Shown one piece after another: positions 33,701-39,281 of a stretch of DNA of 51,853 nucleotides (position 1 is the first letter of the stretch; each line of letters opens with the position of its first letter). The DNA lies in assembly GCA_013336275.1 (NCBI GenBank), contig JAAXUA010000007.1:1-51853 (forward strand), in the 5' to 3' direction. Below the pieces are notes generated by a model, which saw only the letters and a program-made list of their open reading frames with translations, had not been told where the DNA came from and did no database searches. A program made the translations under genes and the position numbers. This stretch comes from Candidatus Falkowbacteria bacterium (GTDB taxonomy: Bacteria > Patescibacteriota > Patescibacteriia > Patescibacteriales > GWE2-39-37).

Positions 33701-33975
33701 GTCGAGCCGCCTAAAGCGGCTGCGCTCCAGCTGGTGCCTTGGTTCGAGCTCAGGTACACGCCTTGGGAAGTTCCAAGATATATATAGTTATCCATCGAGG
33801 CGACCGTGGTGAAGGTTCCGCCGGCACCGGCCGGAGTAACTGCTTCCCAGATATCCTGGGCAGCTAAGGCTGGCCGGATTGATAAAGTTGAAGCGAAAAT
33901 GGCTAATATCAGGCATTTCGCTAGAAGCTTAGTTTTTGCCATACCTTTTTTATTTAGAAAATTAGTGTTGAACAT
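30757..33975 (-). CDS. Large secreted protein: propeller-like N-terminal part, five Fn3 domains, C-terminal triple repeat
   Basis: A 1072-residue surface protein. The signal peptide ends near residue 38. Residues 40-355 contain repeats like VFVATNNGVYRTT, YAAGPTGVYRSDD and VFVAASSSGVYRSTNGG, the pattern of BNR/YCF48-like propellers. Five Fn3-type domains follow, starting near residues 362, 472, 567, 655 and 762. A poly-Gly stretch (about 752-759) precedes the last. Residues 905-1072 hold three copies of a helical repeat (YRKAFGHLPRTTEDW, FKKIYGRTPDLKN, FKAIFKKAPTLAADW). A consensus promoter lies at 34002-34030. The ATG at 33975 has no SD; the ATG at 33942 (MAKTKLLAK) is a good alternative. 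Confidence 0.82.
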   Translation of the reverse strand: MFNTNFLNKKGMAKTKLLAKCLILAIFASTLSIRPALAAQDIWEAVTPAGAGGTFTTVASMDNYIYLGTSQGVYLSSNQGTSWSAAALGGSTINAIAIGWNYDGIAYTADGSTPIFVATNNGVYRTTLGSNSWTATSISDNTSDVKFDLYQTIFNAAATSIYAAGPTGVYRSDDLGDTNIQVSASSTKRIMTDFTGLTPGGNIFAITQNNEIFSSEVFSVNNNPETWTFKYATSTPINDLAPINGLDGSGFMATDNGVLKTMDGGINWDASNLNLPTLNTKSIQNDFIDTNIVFVAASSSGVYRSTNGGVGGEDWQAANNGLAATPIKMVNTNPASSTLLYAMGNATLFRLNLSGTAALVGPDTIAPEQIVSLSSFPDTPTSVILNWLAPGDDGAFGTASSYDLRYATTTIDDANWNNADVFHSTGEPTPAPAATDEAMIQGGLLPNTTYYFAIKTTDNAGNISALSTVSFVTTDGTAPSVPQSLATAPISASQIDLSWATSTDNVSVEGYKIYRDSVLIATTSSTTFSNTGLTNGTTYNYQVLAYDTSGNESAKSATSSAATTDTQAPTVPASLVASPISSSQINLSWATSTDNVAVTGYKVFRNNSQIATTTATTYNSTGLAASTTYNYQISAFDAAGNTSAKSATSTATTTAADVQAPSVPSSLAATVISSSQINLSWATSTDNVAVTGYNVYRNSTLIASTTGSTYSSTGLAASSLYTYQVSAYDAAGNESAKSTSTAATTQAAPSVGGGGGGGGAVTDTIAPAAPRYVSTERKDGNIKLSWSNPADADLGEIVVIKRETEATSSAYSIALTGGKITIVATSTAYSETDNDPTKKLFYYIYAKDKTGNISAALTMVVVPQNTSASGTTAPASASSTSAPAVTPASYEASVQSEAAIVYGQTSPSKLSDIEISIYNRITKGESLTANARYSIAYFINKGTASTIKLGAGERAGAVSSYRKAFGHLPRTTEDWMDAIKIGNGRWTKEISAKAEKDATQIFKKIYGRTPDLKNARDDAAVKVMAYGLRPSTRNQNSEKSAIKSFKAIFKKAPTLAADWDIVRAIAYSGAKR
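31730..32530. repeat. Fn3-coding tandem repeats of about 285 bp
   Basis: Three Fn3 units show high DNA identity. For example the plus-strand stretch starting CGTTATCGGTCGAAGTCGCC near 31915 recurs near 32200 with about 40 identical bases, and a diverged copy lies near 32455. This indicates recent unit duplication within the gene. Confidence 0.75.
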
Positions 33976-34001
33976 GTGATAGTAAAATTATTTAACCTTA
34001 T

Positions 34002-34030
34002 ATTATATAACAAATATTTTAAAATGTCAA
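34002..34030 (-). promoter_or_regulatory. Perfect consensus promoter of the 1072-residue protein gene
   Basis: On the minus strand TTGACA (34030-34025), 17-base spacer, TATAAT (34007-34002), about 20 nt before the ATG at 33975. It is divergent from the glyS promoter 58 bases away. Confidence 0.85.
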
Positions 34031-34087
34031 TAGGTATAATGTATTTTATGCTTATATTAAACAAAAAATACCCAGAATTAACGGGTG

Positions 34088-34116
34088 TTGACAGAAGGTG
34101 GATAATTAAGTATTAT
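34088..34116 (+). promoter_or_regulatory. Promoter of T-box/glyS transcript
   Basis: TTGACA (34088-34093), 17-base spacer, TATTAT (34111-34116). The predicted start is near 34123, only about 11 nt before the specifier hairpin. Confidence 0.8.
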
Positions 34117-34133
34117 GAACTTACTCAAAAAAC

Positions 34134-34277
34134 CAAAGGGAGATTGGCACCCTTTGTTACAATAGCATATACATCAAAAGAGCTCTAAAGTTACTTTGGA
34201 GAAAGCGGGTGGAACCGCGGGCCCGAGGCTCGTCCCGAACATTCAATCGATTGGATGTTCGGGACGAGCCTTTTTTT
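34134..34277 (+). promoter_or_regulatory. Compact T-box riboswitch controlling glyS
   Basis: A T-box leader senses uncharged tRNA and lets transcription continue into an aminoacyl-tRNA synthetase gene. Visible parts in order: a short hairpin CAAAGGG/CCCTTTG (34134-34140 with 34150-34156) whose 9-nt loop holds GGC (34146-34148), a glycine codon; a stem III-like hairpin of 8 bp (34183-34190 with 34194-34201); the T-box core GGGTGGAACCGCGG (34207-34220) with bulge TGGA, which would pair with the UCCA end of tRNA-Gly (U73); and a 17-bp terminator (34226-34242 with 34255-34271) with seven T. GTCCC in the terminator's 5' arm can pair with the GGG for the antiterminator. glyS starts 148 bases later. 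Stem I is far shorter than usual. Confidence 0.85.
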
Positions 34278-34372
34278 CAACGGCGGGCGAGCCGTTGAGC
34301 TCTCGCCGACTCCGTAAGGACGACGGCGGGCGAGCCGTCGGTTCATCATCAGCTCCGTCAGGAGTGATGATG
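34278..34372 (+). repeat. Tandem hairpins downstream of the T-box terminator
   Basis: Hairpin CAACGGC-GGGCGA-GCCGTTG (34278-34297) recurs as CGACGGC-GGGCGA-GCCGTCG (34321-34340), with the stem change compensated on both sides. Each is followed by a CTCCGT.AGGA hairpin (34311-34320, 34353-34364), the second inside CATCATC/GATGATG (34344-34372). The region lies in the glyS leader between the terminator and the ATG. Confidence 0.7.
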
Positions 34373-34424
34373 GACAGCTTTAAACAGCCATAAACAGCAA
34401 TAATAATCAATTAATTATAAATCT

Positions 34425-35819
34425 ATGGAACAGAAATCAATGGAAAAAGTCGTTTCTTTGTGCAAACGACGCGGTTTCGTCTTTCCCGGTTCGGAAATTT
34501 ACGGCGGCATGGCCAATTCTTGGGATTACGGCCCTTACGGCACCGAATTGAAGAATAATATCGCCAAGGCTTGGTGGAAGACCTTCGTGCAGCTGCGCGA
34601 TGACGTGGTCGGTTTGGATTCGGCCATCATTACCAACCCCAAAGTCTGGGAGGCCTCCGGCCATGTGGCCAACTTCAATGACCCATTGGTCGATTGCAAG
34701 GCTTGCAAGACCCGCCATCGTGGCGACAAGCTGCTCGAGGCGGTGATCGGCGTCGATGAGACGGCTGCCATTCCGTTCGAACAGGTCGGCCAGAAACTGA
34801 ACGAGCTAAAGATCAAGTGTCCTGATTGCGGCAAGTCCGACTGGACCGACGCACGCCGCTTTAACCTGTTGTTCGAGACCAATGTCGGCGTGCTGCAAGA
34901 CGCTAAGAACAAGGCCTATCTGCGCGGTGAGACCGCCCAGGGCATCTTCATCAACTTCAAGAACGTGGTGAACACCATGCGCAAGAAGCTGCCGTTCGGC
35001 ATCGCCCAGGTCGGCAAAGCCTTCCGCAACGAGATCACGCCAGGCAATTTCATCTTCCGCACCCGCGAGTTTGAACAGATGGAGATCGAATATTTCATCA
35101 AGCCGCCGCAGACTGAAGACGAGTGGCGCAAGCCGTTCGAAGAGTGGCAGAACCAGATCAAGAAGTTCTTCGCCGAAGATTTGGGCCTGTCTGACGAGAA
35201 CATGCGCTGGCGCCGCCACGACGAGAACGAGCGCTCGTTCTATTCCAAGGATACTTACGACGTCGAATACAATTATCCGACCTTGGGTTGGGGCGAGCTG
35301 CATGGCTTCGCTTACCGTACCGATTATGATCTGCAGCAGCATATCAAGTATTCCGGCATTGACCTGTCATACACCGACGATGAAGGCAACAAATTCGTGC
35401 CGCACTGCATCGAGCCGTCTTTCGGTTTGACCCGCACGTTGCTGGCCGTTTTGCTCGAAGCCTATAATGAAGAAGAGGTGAAAGAGGGCGATGTGCGCAC
35501 GGTCCTGAAGTTCAAGCCGGCGATCGCGCCGATCAAGGTGGCGGTGTTCCCGTTGCTCAAGAACAAACCGGAGCTGGTAGCCAAGGCGCGCGAAGTCTTT
35601 TCCGGATTGCGCCAAGTCTGGATGTGCGAATTCGATGATAACGGCAACGTGGGCAAGCGGTATCGCCGCCAGGATGAGATCGGCACCCCGTATTGCGTTA
35701 CTATCGACTTCGATACTTTGGAGAAGGGCGTAGTGACGGTACGTGATCGCGACACCATGCAACAGGAGACCGTCAAGGTTGAGGATTTGAAGAGTTATTT
35801 GGCAGCAAAATTGATATAA
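34425..35819 (+). CDS. glyS: Glycyl-tRNA synthetase, single-subunit type
   Basis: A class II synthetase of 464 residues, the alpha2 (eukaryote/archaea-like) form. Signatures: RRGFVFPGSEIYGG near residues 13-26, WDYGPYG near 33-39, zinc-type CKACKTRHRG and CPDCGK near 89-137, motif 2 FRNEITPGNFIFRTREFEQME near 197, split here as FRNEITPGNF and REFEQMEIEYF, and motif 3 PSFGLTRTLLAVL near 333-345. The anticodon-binding domain follows near 370-460. No SD site; the ATG at 34440 is an alternative start. It is expressed from the promoter at 34088 through the T-box. Confidence 0.95.
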   Translation: MEQKSMEKVVSLCKRRGFVFPGSEIYGGMANSWDYGPYGTELKNNIAKAWWKTFVQLRDDVVGLDSAIITNPKVWEASGHVANFNDPLVDCKACKTRHRGDKLLEAVIGVDETAAIPFEQVGQKLNELKIKCPDCGKSDWTDARRFNLLFETNVGVLQDAKNKAYLRGETAQGIFINFKNVVNTMRKKLPFGIAQVGKAFRNEITPGNFIFRTREFEQMEIEYFIKPPQTEDEWRKPFEEWQNQIKKFFAEDLGLSDENMRWRRHDENERSFYSKDTYDVEYNYPTLGWGELHGFAYRTDYDLQQHIKYSGIDLSYTDDEGNKFVPHCIEPSFGLTRTLLAVLLEAYNEEEVKEGDVRTVLKFKPAIAPIKVAVFPLLKNKPELVAKAREVFSGLRQVWMCEFDDNGNVGKRYRRQDEIGTPYCVTIDFDTLEKGVVTVRDRDTMQQETVKVEDLKSYLAAKLI

Positions 35820-35832
35820 GAGGAAGATTTGA

Positions 35833-35860
35833 AAAGGCGGTAGCAATACCGCCTTTTTTT
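35833..35860 (+). terminator. Terminator after glyS
   Basis: Stem AGGCGGTA/TACCGCCT with loop GCAA, then seven T residues. Confidence 0.9.
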
Positions 35861-35861
35861 A

Positions 35862-35892
35862 CAAAAAAAGCCAAGCACTGGAGGGCTTGGCT
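35862..35892 (-). terminator. Terminator of 35909-36241
   Basis: Stem AGCCAAGC/GCTTGGCT (35869-35876 with 35885-35892); on the minus strand it is followed by seven T residues. Confidence 0.85.
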
Positions 35893-35908
35893 GGGGGAGA
35901 AAAGAACA

Positions 35909-36241
35909 TCAGGCCGAATGGGCGATCGGCTTTGCGAAAACTCCGCGCATCTGTCCGAGCATGACGCAGCATTCCAGCTGCTTGGCGAAGACCAGGACTT
36001 CTTGAGGAGCTTTGCGTGCGACCGCATCCCGGCCGAAGTTGCAATAACCCAGAGTGGTGATCACCCAGTCAGGGTCAAGCGTTTCGCCGAAAGTGTCATG
36101 TCCTTGCTTGAGCAAAAGACGCCAAAAGTCGAAATAGTCTCTGGCCTGGCTGTAGAACACCTGCTCGTCGCCGATGGCGGCGAGTTTGGCAGTTTGGGTC
36201 GAATTCAATTCCACTGAAAGAGAAAGGGCGGGAGCAGTCAT
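35909..36241 (-). CDS. Hypothetical soluble protein
   Basis: A 110-residue soluble protein that I do not recognise. It has a helical appearance with aromatic residues (FYSQARDYFDFWRLLLKQG near residues 29-47) and a CC pair near 91-92. SD AAAGGAGG lies 6 bases before the ATG at 36241, and a dedicated terminator follows the stop, both favouring a real gene on this strand over a 99-residue reading frame on the other strand. Confidence 0.68.
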   Translation of the reverse strand: MTAPALSLSVELNSTQTAKLAAIGDEQVFYSQARDYFDFWRLLLKQGHDTFGETLDPDWVITTLGYCNFGRDAVARKAPQEVLVFAKQLECCVMLGQMRGVFAKPIAHSA

Positions 36242-36308
36242 GAGGGGCCTCCTTTAACCGTTTATTTGTTCGCTCCGAAGCTATGTACAGTATATCACCC
36301 GGTTACGA

Positions 36309-36337
36309 TTGTATGAAGATGTGTTTTGTGATATAAA
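36309..36337 (+). promoter_or_regulatory. Promoter of ferredoxin gene
   Basis: TTGTAT (36309-36314), 17-base spacer, TATAAA (36332-36337). The leader is about 26 nt. Confidence 0.5.
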
Positions 36338-36369
36338 TTAATTGACTTAATTCATTATTGCTCAAGACT

Positions 36370-36543
36370 ATGATCAAAGTAGACCAAGTTACTTGTATCG
36401 GTTGCGGCACCTGCGTCGCCTTGTGTCCGAAGGTTTTCACGATTAACGCCGAAGGCAAATCGCAAGTAATCAGCCAGGATGATGCCGAGTGTGCCAAGAA
36501 TGCTGCAGCCAGCTGCCCGGTCCAGGCGATTTCCGTAGAATAA
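36370..36543 (+). CDS. Single-cluster [4Fe-4S] ferredoxin
   Basis: A 57-residue electron carrier. The cluster ligands are in CIGCGTCVALCP near residues 9-20 and CPVQAI near 49-54; two further Cys (one in the CP of the first motif and one at DDAECAKN) can form the disulfide known in monocluster ferredoxins. Start ATG at 36370; an upstream TTG reading is not needed. It has its own promoter and a terminator at 36563. Partners are unknown; the flavocytochrome operon at 44753 is 8 kb away. Confidence 0.93.
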   Translation: MIKVDQVTCIGCGTCVALCPKVFTINAEGKSQVISQDDAECAKNAAASCPVQAISVE

Positions 36544-36562
36544 TCCTTTTGAGAAACTTCAA

Positions 36563-36592
36563 ATCAACACCCTTAGGGGTGTTGATTTTTTT
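36563..36592 (+). terminator. Terminator after ferredoxin gene
   Basis: Stem ATCAACACCC/GGGTGTTGAT around TTAG, then seven T residues. Confidence 0.9.
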
Positions 36593-36697
36593 ACTTTTTT
36601 GTGCTAAAAATAAGACAATTTGCTCATTGATTAATTGATTGGATTCCACCTTCGGCGTCAAGCCGCAAAAAAAACAGCGTACAGAAAGGAGCTGAAT

Positions 36698-37840
36698 ATG
36701 AAAACGTATGAGAGGGTTATGGTGGTTATGGCGGCAATGGTCATTATCATCGGCTTTACCGCCAATTCGTTCGCCGGCCTGCTTGGCAGCCAGAAGCTCT
36801 ACGAACCGCCAGTACCGATCGGCGGCTCTGGTCAAAAGCTATTGGCAGTGCAGGGCAACAAGGTCCATCAGGCTGCTAAGTCGTCCAATGGAACATACGA
36901 CCTGTATTCCATCAACCTGATGGATCCTGCAAGACCGTATGTCATGGGCAAGGTGTGCCTGCAGATGACCGCAGTTTACGAAGTCCTGCAGGGACGCAAC
37001 TGGGTTTATGTCCTCGGCGACTTCAATCGCGGACGGTATGTGCATGTCATCGATGTCAGCGACCCCCAGCCGAGGATTGACAGCGCCTTCCCGGTGCCGT
37101 CCGATGCCTTTGCCATGTCATTGAGCCGCAAGTGTTTGGCTGTAATCGGCAAGGATACGCTGAAAGTTTTCGACATCGATAAGCCGAGGAAAGTCTCGGT
37201 CGTCGACGAATATGTCGAGCGGGCAGGCGGCTTCGCCGCTATCAAGATCAACGGCCGCAACGCCTATGTCTTGTGCCATCCGCCAGGGCAGCCGTCGCGG
37301 ATCATCAACTACTCCGTGACCGACTCGAGCCGTGTGGAGAAGATCAATTCCGTGCCGGTCAGTCCGTTCGCCGCCGAGCTTTATTTGCTCGATGAGTTCA
37401 ATGATGGATATGTCATGGCCATGGGGACGGAAGAACCAAAAATCAGCGAGACCTACCCGTTTTCCCGTCCGAAGCTCGAGGTCAGGGCGTACTTTGATGC
37501 CTTCGCCATCACCAGGGACCATGGCAAACTGAAGCCTATCCAGGCGCCGATAACTTCCAGCAAAGAAATGGTCGTCGCTGTGACTAGCTGCGACAATGTC
37601 GGGCAGATGTTCCACATCGCGGAACAGGAGTGGTTCTGGAACGAGCGCCAAGGCCAATTCGTGTCCCGGCCGGTCATCAAGCAGTTCGGCATGACTCGCA
37701 ACGGCTTCAGCCTGCTCCAAGCGACTGCTACGGGGATAACTTACCCGACCTTCATGGAGCAATTCGGTGACAGTCTTTGTGTCTACGGCTTCGATTTTGA
37801 CGGCAAGCCGCAGTTGGAAATCTTTCAGGTTACCAAATAG
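36698..37840 (+). CDS. Secreted beta-propeller-like protein
   Basis: A 380-residue protein with a signal peptide (VVMAAMVIIIGFTANSFAG, residues 9-27). The mature part has strand-rich repeats of the kind YDLYSINLMDPARPYVMG, YVHVIDVSDPQPRIDSAF and LKVFDIDKPRKVSVVDEYV, which is the LVIVD-type propeller pattern. No catalytic motif is seen. The ATG at 36698 is supported by AAAGGAG 6 bases upstream. It probably acts on the cell surface, as a binding or scaffold protein. Confidence 0.75.
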   Translation: MKTYERVMVVMAAMVIIIGFTANSFAGLLGSQKLYEPPVPIGGSGQKLLAVQGNKVHQAAKSSNGTYDLYSINLMDPARPYVMGKVCLQMTAVYEVLQGRNWVYVLGDFNRGRYVHVIDVSDPQPRIDSAFPVPSDAFAMSLSRKCLAVIGKDTLKVFDIDKPRKVSVVDEYVERAGGFAAIKINGRNAYVLCHPPGQPSRIINYSVTDSSRVEKINSVPVSPFAAELYLLDEFNDGYVMAMGTEEPKISETYPFSRPKLEVRAYFDAFAITRDHGKLKPIQAPITSSKEMVVAVTSCDNVGQMFHIAEQEWFWNERQGQFVSRPVIKQFGMTRNGFSLLQATATGITYPTFMEQFGDSLCVYGFDFDGKPQLEIFQVTK

Positions 37841-37856
37841 CTCTTCGAGTTTCTCG

Positions 37857-37891
37857 GCCGCCATTCCTTGCGAATGGCGGCTATCTTTTTT
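37857..37891 (+). terminator. Terminator after propeller-like gene
   Basis: Perfect stem GCCGCCATTC/GAATGGCGGC around CTTGC, then TATCTTTTTT. Confidence 0.88.
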
Positions 37892-37892
37892 A

Positions 37893-37920
37893 TGGACATT
37901 AATCATGATAGTGATAAGAT
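37893..37920 (+). promoter_or_regulatory. Promoter of uvrC, near-leaderless
   Basis: TGGACA (37893-37898), 16-base spacer ending TGA, TAAGAT (37915-37920). The ATG at 37930 is 10 bases beyond the -10 box, so the leader is about 0-4 nt. Confidence 0.55.
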
Positions 37921-37929
37921 ACAGATATT

Positions 37930-39234
37930 ATGACTTTAGAGCAGGCTAAACAATTCGATATTCCCAAATTGCCAGGCAGCTATCAATTTTATGATGCGGC
38001 TGGCAGTTTGCTGTATGTCGGCAAAGCCGCCAACCTGAAATCGCGAGCCTTGTCGTATTGGCAGAAGAGCACCGACCACTCGCCGGCCAAAGCCGCCATG
38101 GTCAAGGAGGTGGCTGATATCAGATGGATCGTGACTGACTCGGAAATCGAAGCGCTGCTGCTTGAATCGAACCTGATCAAGAAGCATCAGCCGCCCTTCA
38201 ACGTGATGCTGCGCGACGACAAGCGTTTCGCTTATGTCAAAGTCTCGCTCGACGACGAGATTCCCGGAGTATTCGTGACGCGGACGATTGATAAGGCGGG
38301 CAAGTATTATGGCCCCTTCGTCAGCTTGACCGCGGTTAAAGAGACCTTGAAGACCATCCGCAAGATTTGGCCTTATTGCACCACGCGCAAGCCGCAGAAA
38401 AAACCCTGCTTCTATTACCAGGTCGGACGATGTGTCGGGATTTGCGGCGGCATAGTCACGAAAAAGGAATATATGGATAAAGTAATACGTCCGATCATGC
38501 TTTTTTTTGAAGGCAAGAAGAACAAGATGATCAGCGAGCAGCAAGCGGCCATCGATAAGATCGAGAAAAAAATGGCAAAGAAGGGCGTGGCTCCAGAAAC
38601 GGTCGCGGAACTCGAGACCGAGCTGAGACTCCTGAAATTCCAACAGTCCAACATGAGGAACGTGCTCGAGCATGCCCACATCCTGGGGCTCGAAGACAAA
38701 TACGCGACCGATGTGGTCGAGTTGGCCAAGGTTCTTGGACTGCCGCGGACGCCGCAGCGCATCGAAGGTTATGACATCTCCAATATTTTCGGCCAGGAAG
38801 CCGTCGGTTCGATGGTGGTTTTCGCCGAAGGCGAGCCGGACAAGGCCGAGTATCGCAAATTCAAGATCAAAGTCGGCCAGGGGCAGGCCAGCGATATCAG
38901 AATGTTGAAAGAGGTATTGGAGCGCCGGTTCAATAATGATTGGGCCTTGCCGGACCTGATAGTCGTCGATGGCGGCAAGGGCCAGCTGAATGTCATCTCG
39001 GCCGTGTTGAAAAAGTTCAAGCTCGATATCCCGGTCATCGCCATCTCAAAAGGGGAGGGGCTGCGATCGGGCATCGCCCCGGACAAGCTGTTTTTTCCGG
39101 GAGAGAAACAGGCCCTTGAATTGCCGTTGGCTTCGCCGGCCTTGCACTTGATCAAGCGGGTGCGCGACGAAGCGCATCGCTTCGCCATCACTTATCATCG
39201 TGATTTGCGCAGCAAATCGTGGTTGCACAAGTAA
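37930..39234 (+). CDS. uvrC: Excinuclease UvrC, short form without HhH region
   Basis: A 434-residue subunit of nucleotide excision repair, which makes both incisions with UvrA and UvrB. The GIY-YIG domain covers about residues 14-95 (PGSYQFYDAAGSLLYVGKAA, where GIY reads GSY). A Cys cluster (PYCTTRKPQKKPCFYYQVGRC, here split as CTTRKPQKKPC and C) lies near 140-165. A UVR-like helix pair is near 190-250, and the RNase H-like domain near 275-430 has EGYDISNIFGQEAVGSMVVF, IVVDGGKGQLN and AISKGEGL. Typical UvrC is about 600 residues and ends in tandem HhH motifs; these are missing here. Confidence 0.92.
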   Translation: MTLEQAKQFDIPKLPGSYQFYDAAGSLLYVGKAANLKSRALSYWQKSTDHSPAKAAMVKEVADIRWIVTDSEIEALLLESNLIKKHQPPFNVMLRDDKRFAYVKVSLDDEIPGVFVTRTIDKAGKYYGPFVSLTAVKETLKTIRKIWPYCTTRKPQKKPCFYYQVGRCVGICGGIVTKKEYMDKVIRPIMLFFEGKKNKMISEQQAAIDKIEKKMAKKGVAPETVAELETELRLLKFQQSNMRNVLEHAHILGLEDKYATDVVELAKVLGLPRTPQRIEGYDISNIFGQEAVGSMVVFAEGEPDKAEYRKFKIKVGQGQASDIRMLKEVLERRFNNDWALPDLIVVDGGKGQLNVISAVLKKFKLDIPVIAISKGEGLRSGIAPDKLFFPGEKQALELPLASPALHLIKRVRDEAHRFAITYHRDLRSKSWLHK

Positions 39235-39252
39235 AAAGACGTTTGCTATAAT
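39223..39252 (+). promoter_or_regulatory. Promoter of lamin-tail protein gene
   Basis: TTGCAC (39223-39228), 18-base spacer ending TGC, TATAAT (39247-39252). The predicted start falls inside the dyad at 39254-39281. Confidence 0.6.
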
Positions 39253-39253
39253 C

Positions 39254-39281
39254 AAAGTAAATAAGTATTGTTATTTACTTT
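39254..39281. promoter_or_regulatory. Operator-like dyad between -10 box and start codon
   Basis: Perfect inverted repeat AAAGTAAATAA-GTATTG-TTATTTACTTT, ending one base before the ATG at 39282. It covers the predicted transcription start, so binding of a dimeric regulator is more likely than an RNA hairpin. Confidence 0.5.

Noticed and set aside
35918-36217. 99-codon plus-strand reading frame opposite 35909-36241
   Set aside because: The minus-strand gene has a strong SD and its own terminator; the plus frame has neither.
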